From Rossellomorea sp. BNER (GTDB taxonomy: Bacteria > Bacillota > Bacilli > Bacillales > Bacillaceae_B), in contig JANAVG010000005.1 in the NCBI GenBank assembly GCA_024213275.1, positions 1-64,000 of the forward strand: a stretch of DNA of 64,000 bases, read 5' to 3'. Of this stretch, positions 34,818-46,578 are shown one piece after another (position 1 is the stretch's first letter; each line of letters opens with the position of its first letter). Under the pieces are notes generated by a model, which ran no database searches, was not told where the DNA came from, and was given only the letters and a program-made list of their open reading frames with translations. Position numbers and translations under genes: made by a program.

Positions 34818-34835
34818 ATTATCATAACTGATAAT
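34818..34835. promoter_or_regulatory. 18-bp palindrome ahead of the peptide gene
   Basis: ATTATCATAACTGATAAT has 7-bp perfect arms with a 4-base centre, 30 bases before the peptide start codon and between regulator and peptide genes. The size and two-fold symmetry fit an operator for a dimeric HTH regulator. It does not match the PlcR box of B. cereus (TATGNANNNNTNCATA). Confidence 0.5.
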
Positions 34836-34865
34836 CTAGTATATTAGAAAAAGGAGGAAATACCT

Positions 34866-35036
34866 ATGAAAAAGAAATTATTTGCTATTTTGACTGCATC
34901 ATTCATCCTTTTAGGTGCATTTGGAGTTGCTGGTGGGACTGCTAGTGCATCCGAACTTCCTTCAGTATACAAAGTTGAGCAACCTTCTAAGTCTGAACTA
35001 CCTTCTGTATACTCAGAACTTCCTTCAGTTTACTAA
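34866..35036 (+). CDS. secreted pheromone precursor with three SELPSVY repeats (PapR-like)
   Basis: A 56-codon gene with AAGGAGG at a good distance from its ATG. Residues 1-28 form a signal peptide (Lys-rich start, hydrophobic core, TASA cleavage motif). The predicted mature peptide of 28 residues contains the heptapeptide SELPSVY exactly three times: residues 29-35, 43-49 and 50-56, the last at the C-terminus. PapR heptapeptides of the B. cereus group (for example ADLPFEF) share an acidic residue at position 2, Leu-Pro at 3-4 and an aromatic at 7. The gene is divergent from the PlcR-like regulator. I infer export, proteolysis to the heptapeptide, re-import and binding to that regulator. Confidence 0.82.
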   Translation: MKKKLFAILTASFILLGAFGVAGGTASASELPSVYKVEQPSKSELPSVYSELPSVY

Positions 35037-35065
35037 TTTTTTTATTTGAAGACAATACTATTTCT

Positions 35066-35092
35066 GCGCTTCTTATCTGGAAGTGCTTTTTT
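35066..35092 (+). terminator. terminator of the pheromone gene
   Basis: A 7-bp stem (GCGCTTC/GAAGTGC, one G-T pair) with a 7-base loop and six Ts, 30 bases after the stop codon. Confidence 0.8.
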
Positions 35093-35295
35093 CTATTATA
35101 ACGTATTTTTATGTATTCTGGTTAATACTGGAGTTATTCTTTTAAGAATATTCGTAAAGTTATATAAAACCCCAAAACAAAGGGATTTAAACCTCTAATA
35201 ACAGAAAACCGAGTCAATACCTTTCATCAGACCAAATACCCTTTTTTTATTCTTCTGATAGTATAAAAGTACAATAATTAAGGGAGGTAGTAGAA

Positions 35296-35613
35296 ATGAA
35301 TAGTATTGAAATGAATATCGTCCCTTCTTATGTAGATGATGAGCTAGCCATTGTATTCCATATTGAGTTTACCCAGTATTCTCAGAAGATCGGAGAAGCC
35401 AAGGTTTACACGTATAACCATGGTAAAGCGGGTGAAAGCACTTCTCGAACAGCAGCAAGCTCAGCTAACCAGAAATATGGAGTTCTTAAAGAGTTCAATG
35501 TCATCGAAGAATATTCGCAGATCTCAATGAACAAAATGCGCCACTTCCTAAAAATTATCGGTATCTCAAACATAGATCAAGCAACAAAAATATCAAACGT
35601 ATCTGCCATCTAA
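35296..35613 (+). CDS. hypothetical protein, 105 aa
   Basis: GGGAGG precedes the ATG. The protein is soluble, with a central segment YTYNHGKAGESTSRTAASSANQKYG and no signal peptide or membrane helix. I do not recognise it. It follows the pheromone gene on the same strand but is separated from it by a terminator and 200 bases. Regulation by the PlcR-like protein is possible but I see no copy of the 18-bp palindrome before it. Confidence 0.6.
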   Translation: MNSIEMNIVPSYVDDELAIVFHIEFTQYSQKIGEAKVYTYNHGKAGESTSRTAASSANQKYGVLKEFNVIEEYSQISMNKMRHFLKIIGISNIDQATKISNVSAI

Positions 35614-35633
35614 GGCTTTATCACTGTAAAGTA

Positions 35634-35731
35634 TTAGGGGACGGTTCTCGACCGCTTTAAAGCGGTCGAGAACCGTCCCCTGTTTGTTTAACGCATCACC
35701 GCGCTCGAGAACCGTCCCGCGGTGGTTTAGT
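35634..35731. repeat. REP cluster 2 (GGGACGGTTCTCGA type)
   Basis: A near-perfect palindrome, GGGGACGGTTCTCGACCGC with its complement through a TTTAAA centre (35637-35681), is followed by a second half-unit CGAGAACCGTCCCGC at 35704. It lies between the convergent 105-aa gene and hutG and can serve as terminator for both. Confidence 0.85.
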
Positions 35732-35740
35732 GCGTTAAAG

Positions 35741-39638
<3,898 letters not shown>

Positions 39639-39667
<29 letters not shown>

Positions 39668-41177
39668 TTGTGTTTCCTCCCTTTTGTATGTTTGAAAAGT
39701 TGTATGCTGTAAGCCATGAAGACAATCTTTCAATGTCTTTTGCAAATACGCGATCTTTTTTAATACTTGGTACTACAGTTCTTGCTTTTTCATAAAATTC
39801 CTTTGTCAATGGAGCCATTTTTTCGATTCCTCTATATTCGACAGCTTGTAGTGCACAAATCAATTCGATCGCTAACACGCGTCTTGTGTTTTGTAAAATT
39901 TGATAGGCGTGCCTTGAACCAATCGTTCCCATGCTTACGTGGTCTTCCTGGTTAGCAGAAGAAGGAATCGAGTCAACGCTTGCCGGGTGGGCAAGAGTTT
40001 TATTTTCTGAAACAAGTGATGCTGCCGCATATTGCATGATCATCGCACCCGATTGAAGTCCCGGTTGCGGGCTTAAGAATGCTGGTAGATCATTTAGCTG
40101 CGGATTCACAAGTCGTTCAACGCGTCGCTCGGAAATATTCGCAAGTTCTGCAACGGCAATTTTCATAAAATCCATGGCAAAAGCGATTGGCTGGCCGTGG
40201 AAGTTTCCTCCTGAAATAACCTTGTTGCCATCATCAAAAATAAGTGGATTATCGGTCGCTGCATTCATTTCGATTTCCAGTTTTTCTTTTACATAATCTA
40301 AGGCTTGCCATGTAGCACCGTGAACCTGCGGGATGCAACGAAGCGAGTAAGCATCCTGAACTCGGATTTCACCTTGAGTCGTTGTGAGCTGGCTGCCTTG
40401 AAGGTATTCCCTAAGACGTCTTGCAGTATCGACTTGCTGTGAGTAGCCGCGAGCAAGGTGGATGTCTTCATCAAAAGCGTCCATGATTCCGTTTAGACCT
40501 TCAATGGTTAGCGATGCGATCATTTCACTTTGATAAGCAAGATTTTCTGCTTCAAGATAGCCGACAACCCCCATTGCCGTCATTGCTTGTGTTCCGTTGA
40601 TGAGCGCTAGCCCCTCTTTGGCTTGCAGTTGGATGGGATCAATATTTTGCTGACTGAAGATGATTGGTGTTTGTTCAATTTTTCCTTCATGGAAAACTTC
40701 TCCTTCTCCCATTAGCGCTAGAGCAAGATGGGATAAAGGTGCGAGATCTCCGCTTGCGCCCAGTGAACCTTGTTGCGGAATAACTGGGTGGATTTGGCGG
40801 TTAAGAAGCTCGATTAATTTTTCAATAACGACAGGACGGATACCGCTGAATCCTTTTAGAAGGGCATTTGCTCTTAGTAGAAGCATCGCTCTTGAGACTT
40901 TTTCTGGAAACGGATCGCCTACTCCACATGCATGGGAGTGGATAAGATTGAGTTGTAATTCTTCGACATCATCTTGTTCGATGAGGACGTCACTAAATTT
41001 TCCAAAGCCTGTGTTAATCCCGTAGACGACTTTATTTTGCTTCACAATGTTTTCAACGGCTGCACGACTTTGTGTTGCTTTTGCTAGACTTTCTGGTGAT
41101 ATCGTTACTTTTTCGTTATCATATAAAACTTTTTGAATTTCTTGGAGAGTTAGGGTATGCCCATTTAATTCAATCAT
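39639..41177 (-). CDS. hutH: histidine ammonia-lyase HutH
   Basis: First step, deaminating L-histidine to urocanate. The 512-aa enzyme has the Ala-Ser-Gly triad that cyclises to the MIO cofactor ([14 protein letters not shown], about residue 142), plus YGINTGFG and the Tyr/Asn-rich core. The start is the ATG at 41177, preceded by GAGGTGAAG; an ATG 17 codons earlier lies in the attenuator region. The gene is preceded by the HutP-controlled terminator, so it is transcribed only with histidine present if the B. subtilis model holds. Confidence 0.96.
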
Positions 41178-41203
41178 TTTGTCTTCACCTCTTCTATTTT
41201 TTC

Positions 41204-41277
41204 CATAAAAAAGGAGACTCGACGACAAATAAGCTTTGTCATCGAGCCTCCTATTAACTAATGGCTTTAGGCTCTTA
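41204..41277 (-). promoter_or_regulatory. hutP leader site: HutP-dependent attenuator between hutP and hutH
   Basis: On the minus strand a long stem (AGGAGGCTCGATGACAAA with TTTGTCGTCGAG and CTCCT) is followed by TTTTTTA at 41204-41212. Just before and within it are NAG triplets (AAGAG, TAAAG, TTAG, ATAG). In B. subtilis HutP with L-histidine and Mg2+ binds such NAG clusters and prevents the terminator. Confidence 0.85.
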
Positions 41278-41724
41278 TTACATATGGTTTATTCCAAGGC
41301 CGATGGTTTCGTGCTCAAGGCCTTTGATGGGTGCGCCAATCGTGCCGTAAAGGGCAACGGCAACCCATTCACCTTCATCAGGATTTTTGTACGGTGTTCC
41401 TCTAACGACTGAGAATCTTAGGCCAACGGTTCTTAAAATCTCACCTAGCTGTGTTTGGCCTCTTGTGACACCTGTGATGGCTTCCATGATTGCGTGATAA
41501 AGTGCGTGCATATCACGGTAAAGTTTCTCATCCACGATCCCGCTTCTCTTTGCGGCAGTTTCAATGGAAGAAACAATTTTCTGTGTGTCCATTGATCCGA
41601 CTTTCCCTGTGCAATACTGCCAATTCAATTCATTAAATTGACGATTCCACTCCTCTTCTTCTCCTTCAATTAAGAGAAGCATAAGTGCGCTTTTTCCAAT
41701 TCGCTGTTGATCGATCTGTAGCAT
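41278..41724 (-). CDS. hutP: hut operon RNA-binding antiterminator HutP
   Basis: A 148-aa protein of the HutP family. Matching segments are [51 protein letters not shown] and [22 protein letters not shown]; the histidines of the latter bind the Mg2+-histidine ligand. It acts as a hexamer on the leader RNA ahead of hutH. The ATG at 41724 (MLQIDQ) fits the family start better than one three codons earlier. It is first in the hut operon, preceded by a good promoter and a CodY-like box. Confidence 0.95.
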   Translation of the reverse strand: MLQIDQQRIGKSALMLLLIEGEEEEWNRQFNELNWQYCTGKVGSMDTQKIVSSIETAAKRSGIVDEKLYRDMHALYHAIMEAITGVTRGQTQLGEILRTVGLRFSVVRGTPYKNPDEGEWVAVALYGTIGAPIKGLEHETIGLGINHM

Positions 41725-41735
41725 AATTAACACCT

Positions 41736-41750
41736 AATATTCTAAAAATA
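41736..41750 (-). promoter_or_regulatory. CodY-box-like site at the hut transcription start
   Basis: On the minus strand TATTTTTAGAATATT matches the CodY motif AATTTTCWGAAAATT at 12 of 15 positions. It lies just past the predicted start of transcription, as for B. subtilis hut, where CodY represses in rich medium. Confidence 0.55.
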
Positions 41751-41765
41751 CTAATAACTACTATC

Positions 41766-41794
41766 ATTGTATGGGTTTTCATCAAAGAGGTCAA
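41766..41794 (-). promoter_or_regulatory. hutP sigma-A promoter
   Basis: On the minus strand TTGACC (41794-41789) and TACAAT (41771-41766) are separated by exactly 17 bases, about 40 bases ahead of the hutP start codon. Confidence 0.8.
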
Positions 41795-41850
41795 ACAAAA
41801 ACGAAAAACCTTTAAAAACTTATAGAGGTAACGAATTAGCGTAGTAAAGC

Positions 41851-42000
41851 ACTGCGGGACGGTTCTCGAGCGCGGTGATGCGGTGAAGTCCCGCGGGACG
41901 GTTCTCGAGCGCTTTGCCGCGGTGAAGACAAAGGGGACGGTTCTCGAACTGGGTAATGCTTTAACGCAGTACCTTAGTCGAGAACCGTCCCCTAGCGAGG
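41851..42000. repeat. REP cluster 3 (GGGACGGTTCTCGA type)
   Basis: Three forward GGGACGGTTCTCGA units (about 41856, 41897 and 41937) and one reverse unit CGAGAACCGTCCCC (about 41980), joined by words such as GCGGTGATGCGGTGAAG and GGTAATGCTTTAACGCAG. It is the largest REP cluster in the window and lies 650 bases from the transposase gene. Confidence 0.85.
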
Positions 42001-42023
42001 TGATGCTTTAATTGGTTAAAGGA

Positions 42024-42527
42024 CTATTTATCTTTATCCTTTTTATTATTGTTCGGTGTTCTTTTTTTCGTTGCTTTTGGATTTTTCTTATTCGGATTTG
42101 GTTTAATACTTATGAATTTACTTTGGTGTACGTAGGGTTTCACTATGAAGTGAGAAAGAATTCTTTCTTTTATTTTCGTTGTCATTTCAGAGTTGGGGGT
42201 TAGATTCGACACAACATCCAGTCCTTGGGATTCACTTTGATAATACATCAGAAGTTTTTCTTTATAAATTTCTTTATAGACGAGTGTAAATGGAATCACT
42301 TTATTAGGAGTAAGGGGAATAGCAAACAATTTTGGGTAGCCGCTAATCCGCAACATCCAGTCTGATAACATGAGGGTTTGAAGGGATATGCCAAAATCCG
42401 CGAGTGAATTGACATGCATTTCGTTACCTTCTAGTTCTCCTTGAAATACTAACAAGGGGGTTCTTTGAATCATAGAATATTCCGATATTTCATTCGTTCT
42501 CTCAAAAACTAAGGATATATTCTTCAT
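42024..42527 (-). CDS. hypothetical protein with Lys/Asn-rich tail, 167 aa
   Basis: AAGGAGG precedes the ATG. Residues 1-130 look like a compact alpha/beta domain; the last 30 or so are almost only Lys, Asn, Pro and Thr (for example KPNPNKKNPKATKKRTPNNN), a basic disordered tail that could touch nucleic acid or the cell surface. I do not recognise it and see no signal peptide. It sits between REP cluster 3 and the REP-associated transposase gene, facing neither as an operon partner. Confidence 0.6.
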   Translation of the reverse strand: MKNISLVFERTNEISEYSMIQRTPLLVFQGELEGNEMHVNSLADFGISLQTLMLSDWMLRISGYPKLFAIPLTPNKVIPFTLVYKEIYKEKLLMYYQSESQGLDVVSNLTPNSEMTTKIKERILSHFIVKPYVHQSKFISIKPNPNKKNPKATKKRTPNNNKKDKDK

Positions 42528-42668
42528 TTGTTTCCTCCTTAATACCTATTAATATTTTACCATTTCCATAATACGACAATTTCCATCTAAGTTCCTATAT
42601 TTTGCCTAAAAATTTACATTTTCTTAATATAACAAGGAAAGGTATAAGCAAAAAATGTCTTCGTCACC

Positions 42669-43250
42669 CTATTTTAACGTTATGCTTTCTTTAATTTTTA
42701 TCTGGTCACTCCATTGTTCTACATAATTTTTATATTGTTGTTCTCGGGTTGGTTTGGTCTCGGTAAAAAAAGACAAAGTTCTATCTTTTGATATATAGGG
42801 ATCATTTTTTGAAGTATTGAATGAGGAAAAACTACTCCACGGGTATTGCTCTGGGGATTCGACAAGGTTTGCTTCCACTGGATTGAGATGAATGTAGCGG
42901 CTGACTTTAATGAACGCAGAAGGTGATTCTAGAAGAATAGCATTATAGCGATCTTGAAAAACGTGGCCTACGAGCTCATGCCGGTTGTTGAAATACATGG
43001 CATAACGAGTGTGTAGAAGTCGAAAGATCTGTTCTGTTGGGACTTTTTCTGTTTGAAGCAGTAAATGAACATGGTTGGACATGAGACAGTATGCATGCAG
43101 AATGAAGGGGAGTTTGTCGCGAGTATCGTTTAAGTAATATAAGTATTTCCTTCTGTCATGATCATCTCTGAAGATATCTTCCTTTCGATTCCCTCTTGCA
43201 TATACATGGTAAGTGGCACCAGGGAACCAGTATCTAGACTTTCTTGGCAT
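42669..43250 (-). mobile_element. REP-associated tyrosine transposase (RAYT, Y1/HUH type)
   Basis: A 193-aa single-copy transposase of the IS200-like Y1 superfamily in its RAYT branch. It has RKSRYWFPGATYHVYARGNRK-type N-terminal strands, the HUH pair in MSNHVHLLLQ, the block YIHLNPVEANLV with the candidate catalytic Tyr, and PWSSFSSF. Start ATG at 43250 has AGGAG 7 bases upstream. RAYTs process REP palindromes as single strands rather than moving their own gene. It is flanked within 700 bases on each side by GGGACGGTTCTCGA palindromes, which are therefore its likely substrates. Confidence 0.88.
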
Positions 43251-43331
43251 TCCATCACTCCTTTTCAACTTTGACACTATTTACTTCGACAACTATCGAT
43301 AGAATCCTGCAACATTCGAATTATTTTGCTT

Positions 43332-43425
43332 TAGCACTTTAAACTGCTCGAGAACCGTCCCGAGGTGCTTTAACGTATTACCGCAGTCGAGAACCGTCCC
43401 CGAGTGTGGTAATGCGTTAAAGTGA
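43332..43425. repeat. REP cluster 4 (GGGACGGTTCTCGA type), upstream of RAYT
   Basis: Two reverse units (CGAGAACCGTCCCG at about 43349 and CGAGAACCGTCCCC at 43388) with linker words GGTGCTTTAACGTATTACCGCAG and GTGGTAATGCGTTAAAG. It starts 80 bases upstream of the RAYT start codon. Confidence 0.85.
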
Positions 43426-43470
43426 GTGTTTTTTATGTAGATCACCCCCTCCAGCCCGCTGGATTCGCAT

Positions 43471-43512
43471 TTAAAAAGCACTCTAAACCTTTATGGTTTA
43501 CAGTGCTTTTGA
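43471..43512 (-). terminator. terminator of the 53-aa gene
   Basis: On the minus strand AGCACTGTAAACC pairs with GGTTTAGAGTGCT across a 4-base loop and is followed by TTTT. The stem includes the stop codon. Confidence 0.85.
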
Positions 43513-43659
43513 TTGTTTATTTTTATATTGTGATTTCATTTCATTAGTTAGCCAAGCGACCATTTTGGATGCGTCCATGTTTCCATGGTTCGCGCGGTCA
43601 TGCGCTTTTTTCATGAGTGCCAGCAATTCCTGCTGCTCACTTTTCTGATCCCGTTGCAA
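43498..43659 (-). CDS. small helical protein, 53 aa
   Basis: A TTG start with AGGAGG 7 bases upstream opens 53 codons ending inside a strong terminator stem. The protein is hydrophilic and probably two helices (EQQELLALMKKAHDRAN and DASKMVAWLTNEMKSQYKN), separated by HGNM. I do not recognise it. Start signal and terminator make it a credible gene. Confidence 0.65.
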   Translation of the reverse strand: MQRDQKSEQQELLALMKKAHDRANHGNMDASKMVAWLTNEMKSQYKNKQSKAL

Positions 43660-43722
43660 TTCAAAACCTCCTAAACTTCCATTCTACTATAGTATATTAC
43701 GCACAAGATTTTACGTTCTTCA

Positions 43723-43902
43723 TTTACTAATGATGTTTTCACATAGATTGTTGCTTTTCGAACAAGAAAAGAAACCCGTGATTATTAAGGTTTCGGGGGC
43801 ATCTTTTCGTTAAAACAATCATTGTTTCACTGAAATTGAATGATTTAGGCTGTTTATACTTTATCGAAAGCAACAAAGTTTACGAAAAGAGCCTTTACTA
43901 AT
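43723..43902. mobile_element. MITE-like element, copy 2
   Basis: An insert of about 162 bp bounded by the 9-bp direct repeat TTTACTAAT. Inside the left end is GTTTTCACATAGATTGTTGCTT and the right end reads GCAACAAAGTTTACGAAAAG followed by AGCC, inverted relative to each other. The body (GAACAAG...AAACCCGT...GGTTTCGGGG) is shared with copies at 56975 and 63374. No gene inside. Confidence 0.8.
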
Positions 43903-43957
43903 AAACTCATTTTACTCCACGCTTACAAATGCTGTAAATGCTTTTTCATCATTATAG

Positions 43958-43993
43958 AAGGTTTATACCTTAATTTAAAGTGGTACAAACCTT
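43958..43993. repeat. imperfect palindrome in the gap before the riboswitch
   Basis: AAGGTTTATACC and GGTACAAACCTT form an 11 of 12 bp inverted repeat around an AT-rich centre. No T-run follows, so a regulator site is as likely as a terminator. The gap 43660-44124 otherwise holds a MITE copy and the riboswitch promoter. Confidence 0.4.
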
Positions 43994-44048
43994 GTAATAA
44001 CAGGGTTAATTTACAAAAATATCAAAATAAGATTTTTTTCATCAAATT

Positions 44049-44077
44049 TCGACAATACACTACTTTAGGCCTATAAA
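44049..44077 (+). promoter_or_regulatory. promoter for the first c-di-GMP riboswitch
   Basis: TCGACA (44049-44054) and TATAAA (44072-44077) are 17 bases apart, about 45 bases before the aptamer. Confidence 0.6.
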
Positions 44078-44124
44078 TAGTCGTCGCACTCTTTACGATA
44101 TTATGTACATAAGTGATATAAAAA

Positions 44125-44209
44125 AGGCAAATCTATTGAAAGATAGCGACGCAAAACTAGAGGGGCTCGGTGTTAGCGCACATTTTTCCATCCAGCTACT
44201 AAATACCTA
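44125..44209 (+). ncRNA. c-di-GMP class I riboswitch upstream of a 42-aa membrane protein
   Basis: The aptamer has the GEMM-I landmarks: AGGCAAA, a P2 hairpin CTAT-TGAAAG-ATAG, then GACGCAAA, and a P3 region GGGGCT...ATCCAGCTA followed by ACCT that can pair with the 5' AGG. The ribosome binding site AGGAGGG begins at the 3' edge, so translational control is plausible. P3 is less canonical than in the sinI riboswitch. Confidence 0.75.
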
Positions 44210-44222
44210 GGAGGGCAATTTT

Positions 44223-44351
44223 ATGAGATTTTTAACTCCAGAAGAAATGAGAGACCGTAAAGAACAGCAAAAGAAATTAATGTATGGTTTATTCTTTATT
44301 ACCACTGTTGCGGTTTCAATTGGAATCACATACTTAGTTTATACGTTTTAA
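44223..44351 (+). CDS. small membrane protein under c-di-GMP riboswitch, 42 aa
   Basis: An ATG 8 bases after AGGAGG opens 42 codons. The N-terminal half is charged (TPEEMRDRKEQQKK) and the second half is a single membrane helix (YGLFFITTVAVSIGITYLVY), giving a cytoplasmic N-terminus and a short tail outside. I do not recognise it. Its riboswitch leader shows it is a c-di-GMP response gene. A role as a regulator of a membrane partner is inference. A GGGCTGTCC-type hairpin repeat follows and could terminate it. Confidence 0.7.
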   Translation: MRFLTPEEMRDRKEQQKKLMYGLFFITTVAVSIGITYLVYTF

Positions 44352-44365
44352 TAAGATTAACCCCA

Positions 44366-44512
44366 AAAATGTCCGAAGGAGCTGTCCAATAAAGGGTCTG
44401 GATCACATTATTTTTCAATATACAGAAAAGATTTAAAGGTTTCTGCTATGTTTTGATTGATGTTGTGGTTCCTAAAACCTCATTTTTTGGCACACTCCCC
44501 GGACATTTTGTT
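44366..44512 (+). repeat. GGGCTGTCC-type hairpin repeat, copy A
   Basis: Outer arms AAAATGTCCGAAGGAG and CTCCCCGGACATTTT are near-perfect inverted repeats. Inside are GAGCTGTCC and GTGGTTCCT words shared with copies at 54438, 59066 and 60976. It follows the 42-aa gene and ends in a T-rich stretch. Confidence 0.65.
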
Positions 44513-44645
44513 TTCGCCCCTTTATTCCTTCACTAATTCCATTCTCCTAATTTTTTAACTACCGTTCGACAATTTATGGAAATCTCTTTCAATATTCGAT
44601 AGAATAGAATAAGATATTTTGTCAAAAAATTCGGAGGACTCATCT

Positions 44646-45308
44646 ATGTATAATGAAGTCAAGTTCATCAAAGGTATGCAACAGCCATCAACCTACTTTT
44701 ATCAGGTCCAACAGTCAGAGACTCTTAGAGGGTTTAAAAGAAAAATTTCCTTGCTGGTTGCTCTTTCTATCCTCATATTTGCCATCTCCGCTTTCTTTGG
44801 CGTAGGTACATTTCCGATTTCTAAAGAATTAACTACTCTAAATCCGACTGAGTTTGAATTAAATAAGCTATTTTTCTTACTTGGCAGAATGGTGCAGGGG
44901 CTTCTGTATGCAATGGTTATACTTTTTCTCCCATCCCTCTTATTCTGGACTATATCTGAAGCAGATTATCCGAAATTAGTCTTACTTCAAGGGGTCACGC
45001 TCATTATTCTATTAGTAGAAAAATTACTGTTCACTATTTTTGCAACAAAGTATTCACTGGACTGGTATTCCTCACCATTGTCACTTGGGGTCATCACACA
45101 ATTCCTAACGACTAAAAAATGGATTATTTACTTTTTCGGTTGTATCAGCCTGTTTAAAATCTGGGTGATCGTCGTCCAATTTAAAGGCCTAAAACGATTA
45201 ACAGAAATAAGCACGAGAAACCTTTTAATCATAGTGTTAAGCGTTAACATAGTATTTTGGTGTGTTTACGCCTTACTTCTTTATATTGATTTTTCAAAAC
45301 TACTCTAA
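44646..45308 (+). CDS. Yip1-like five-helix membrane protein (YknW-like)
   Basis: A 220-aa protein with five hydrophobic helices (about residues 35-52, 80-100, 108-128, 160-180, 198-216). Shape and gene order recall YknW of B. subtilis, which precedes yknX and helps assemble an export complex that protects from the SDP toxin. The ATG at 44646 is 8 bases after GGAGG. The following gene encodes a YknX-like adaptor, but no ATPase or permease gene follows. Assignment to the Yip1 fold is by architecture and context, not a strong motif. Confidence 0.55.
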   Translation: MYNEVKFIKGMQQPSTYFYQVQQSETLRGFKRKISLLVALSILIFAISAFFGVGTFPISKELTTLNPTEFELNKLFFLLGRMVQGLLYAMVILFLPSLLFWTISEADYPKLVLLQGVTLIILLVEKLLFTIFATKYSLDWYSSPLSLGVITQFLTTKKWIIYFFGCISLFKIWVIVVQFKGLKRLTEISTRNLLIIVLSVNIVFWCVYALLLYIDFSKLL

Positions 45309-45332
45309 GACAGCGATAAGGACTGATACATT

Positions 45333-46562
45333 TTGAAAAAGAAATTATTCTATTTATTTCTAGTTTTTAGTGCAATATTTGTTTCTATCAATATATTCCT
45401 TATTGAAAAAGCAGATAGTAAAATTCATAGAATCTCCTTCATAGATGAATGGTCCCAAGCCAAACAAAAGGATCTAAAGAAAACGATTGAAAAACAAGGA
45501 GTGGTCGGCTCTTCTGAAGAACACTCTGTCTATTTTCATAAGGAAAATGGAACCTTTCAAAAATTCCTTGTGGGCGAAGGAGACACTGTTGAAGAAGGGA
45601 CTCCGCTGTTCGAATACAAAGCTGAAGATATTGAACAGCAAAAAGTGACCCTTCAAGCAGAAGTCGATCAAATTGAAGATGAAATAAGCAGCATTGAAGA
45701 TTATATTAACAACTTGGAAAAAATGAAAAGTTCGGTTAAGCCCCCTCCTTCTCTTATCATTGATAAGGATAAAAAGAACCAAAGCTCCAACACACTTGGA
45801 ATTGAGTATTCCATTGAGCAAAACATCTATAATTCGGAATTAGAAATTAGCAGACTTGAAAGCAGGCAATCAAATCTTGAACAGCAATTATCTAGTTTGT
45901 CCTCCCTCTCTGAAACCGTAACGGTTGAAAGCGAAATATCGGGGATCGTTAAGGACATTTCTAAAGATTTAGGAAACCCAATTGTGACGATTTCTTCTAA
46001 TACGCCTATCGTCAACAGTAACCTAACAGAAAAAGAGACAACACAGGTGAAAGAAGGTCTGAAAGCAAAGGTTTACACTGATGTTCAGGACAAATCTATA
46101 AACGGGGAAATACTTAAAATCTCTCCTTTGCCAGAAAAGGAAGCAAGCCTTGACGAGAAAAGCCTTTACCCTATTCAAATTAAATTGAACGATACCAAAC
46201 AAAACCTCATGAATGGCTATCATGTAACCGTTTCAATCATCACTGAAGAAGTAAATGATGTTCTGGCACTTCCTATTGAATATGTTAGTAATAATGGCGA
46301 CAAGCCTCATGTTTGGGTCATTAACTCTTCAGGTGAAATTGAAAAAAGAGAATTAAGTCTTGGTATAAAGGCTAATGGTCAGCATGAAATAACGAAGGGA
46401 TTAAAGCTTGGAGATACCATTATCGAAAAACCTTATCAAGTACGTGAAAGTGGATCAAGGTTCATCACTCCACTAGATCCTGATGTTGTAAATAAGAAAA
46501 ATATGAAAAAGGTGGATAAACCTCTCGTCCTAGAAAATCTACTTCTAGGTATTTTGGAATAG
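45333..46562 (+). CDS. HlyD/RND-type membrane fusion protein (YknX-like)
   Basis: A 409-aa adaptor beginning at TTG. It has one N-terminal membrane helix (about residues 5-23), a split lipoyl-like domain (GTFQKFLVGEGDTVEEGTPL and VESEISGIVKDIS) around a coiled coil of about 90 residues (QQKVTLQAEVDQIEDEISSI onward), then beta-barrel and membrane-proximal domains. Such adaptors sit on the outer face of the membrane and bridge ABC exporters of the MacB type. It follows the YknW-like gene by 25 bases. The cognate ATPase and permease are missing here, so the pair may serve a transporter encoded elsewhere. Confidence 0.85.
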   Translation: MKKKLFYLFLVFSAIFVSINIFLIEKADSKIHRISFIDEWSQAKQKDLKKTIEKQGVVGSSEEHSVYFHKENGTFQKFLVGEGDTVEEGTPLFEYKAEDIEQQKVTLQAEVDQIEDEISSIEDYINNLEKMKSSVKPPPSLIIDKDKKNQSSNTLGIEYSIEQNIYNSELEISRLESRQSNLEQQLSSLSSLSETVTVESEISGIVKDISKDLGNPIVTISSNTPIVNSNLTEKETTQVKEGLKAKVYTDVQDKSINGEILKISPLPEKEASLDEKSLYPIQIKLNDTKQNLMNGYHVTVSIITEEVNDVLALPIEYVSNNGDKPHVWVINSSGEIEKRELSLGIKANGQHEITKGLKLGDTIIEKPYQVRESGSRFITPLDPDVVNKKNMKKVDKPLVLENLLLGILE

Positions 46563-46578
46563 GACCCTATCATTCTTT

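Noticed and set aside
34866..35036. PlcR box of the B. cereus type near the pheromone gene
   Set aside because: I found no TATGNANNNNTNCATA match; a different palindrome is present instead.
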